Below, in pieces: positions 63,404 to 64,000 of a stretch of DNA of 64,000 bases. This stretch comes from Lamellibrachia satsuma. Taxonomy: Eukaryota > Annelida > Polychaeta > Sabellida > Siboglinidae. The position numbers and the translations under genes were made by a program. Every line of letters begins with the position of its first letter. Position 1 is the stretch's first letter. The notes under the pieces are model-generated. The model ran no database searches, was not told the origin of the DNA, and saw nothing but the letters and a program-made list of their open reading frames with translations. The DNA lies in NCBI GenBank assembly GCA_033239005.1, contig BSQZ01000011.1, positions 13,066,001 through 13,130,000 on the forward strand, read 5' to 3'.

Positions 63404-63631
63404 ATGCCGCCTCTGATATTTTCACACTATGATTCACATACGGGCAAAACAACACGATCACGTAAGATCAAATGCAAGTACTGCAACCAGCCTGTTTGTA
63501 GTAAGCTTATTGTGGACACAACATTAATCCGGCAAGTAACCAATGATAAATGCCCGTGGTGTACACAAATTGGAGTTATTCATAAGGGTGCTTTAAAACC
63601 ATTTCAGTACTACAGCCCTGATCTGCTGTGA
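63404..63631 (+). CDS. 75-aa ORF with paired CxxC motifs, from a repeat family
   Basis: Unrecognised. The product is basic and has CKYCNQPVC and [15 protein letters not shown], which look like metal-binding cysteine pairs. The 3' half also occurs, diverged, at 4447-4515 ([16 protein letters not shown]), so it belongs to a dispersed element and not obviously to a host gene. It may be a fragment of a transposon protein. I do not assign a function. Confidence 0.3.
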   Translation: MPPLIFSHYDSHTGKTTRSRKIKCKYCNQPVCSKLIVDTTLIRQVTNDKCPWCTQIGVIHKGALKPFQYYSPDLL

Positions 63632-64000
63632 CCACTGAATACTGCATTCCCATTGAATATGCAAGAAAATCGACTGCATCACTTCAAGTCAAGATTTCAG
63701 CAACAAAAATGCATTCTATGACTAGGAATATTATATATATATATATATTATGAAAGTATGATAATCAGCGAATAAAATGAGCCATATAATTTTACATTTC
63801 GTTAGCATGGTAACCAGCAATCCAAGATGGCTGCCATGATTTCAACGTTTTTGCAGTTGCTGAACGCAGTTGTATGCCAATGTACAGGAGTGTACTATGA
63901 TATAAAATAATATATAATACAATATAAAGTACATTTTGTGGAGTATGAGAAAGTAAAAAACAAGTTATTTATCTGTATTTAAACATATATGACAAGTGTT

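Overview
The window is eukaryotic (animal) genomic DNA. It holds large spliced genes with canonical GT-AG introns, AT-rich introns full of minisatellites, and non-LTR retrotransposon, SINE and TIR-element debris. The main gene is a non-chordate type III classical cadherin of the CadN/DN-cadherin kind (cadherin repeats, then NC domain, EGF and LamG modules, then catenin-binding tail). This points to an invertebrate bilaterian, probably marine. I cannot place it to phylum from sequence alone.

Layout. (1) 847-44037, + strand: the 3' part of a CadN-type cadherin gene. I traced 32 exons plus a 15-nt microexon. All reading-frame phases agree and give about 2,371 residues ending in a normal stop; the first exons lie left of the window. 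A long 3' UTR runs to about 46.48 kb. (2) 46864-50536, - strand: a complete five-exon mitochondrial phenylalanyl-tRNA synthetase gene (FARS2, 450 aa), convergent with the cadherin gene. (3) 50.6-55.3 kb: intergenic, with a broken LINE. (4) 55352-61101, - strand: a complete five-exon OSGIN-type flavoprotein gene (519 aa). (5) 61.1-64 kb: upstream or intergenic DNA with a promoter-like GC-richer patch near 62.6-62.9 kb and a small repeat-derived ORF at 63.4 kb.

The genes do not form a pathway: the cadherin is an adhesion receptor, FARS2 charges mitochondrial tRNA-Phe, and OSGIN is a stress-linked FAD protein.

The most unusual feature is repeat behaviour. Short tandem arrays grow at splice boundaries (exon 2 donor, exon 6 donor and exon 9 acceptor of the cadherin; exon 4 acceptor of OSGIN) and inside dispersed elements (SINE, TIR element, LINE, an unclassified element), several of which have an unexpanded copy elsewhere in the window. 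I found no bacterial-style system, CRISPR array or convincing tRNA or rRNA gene.
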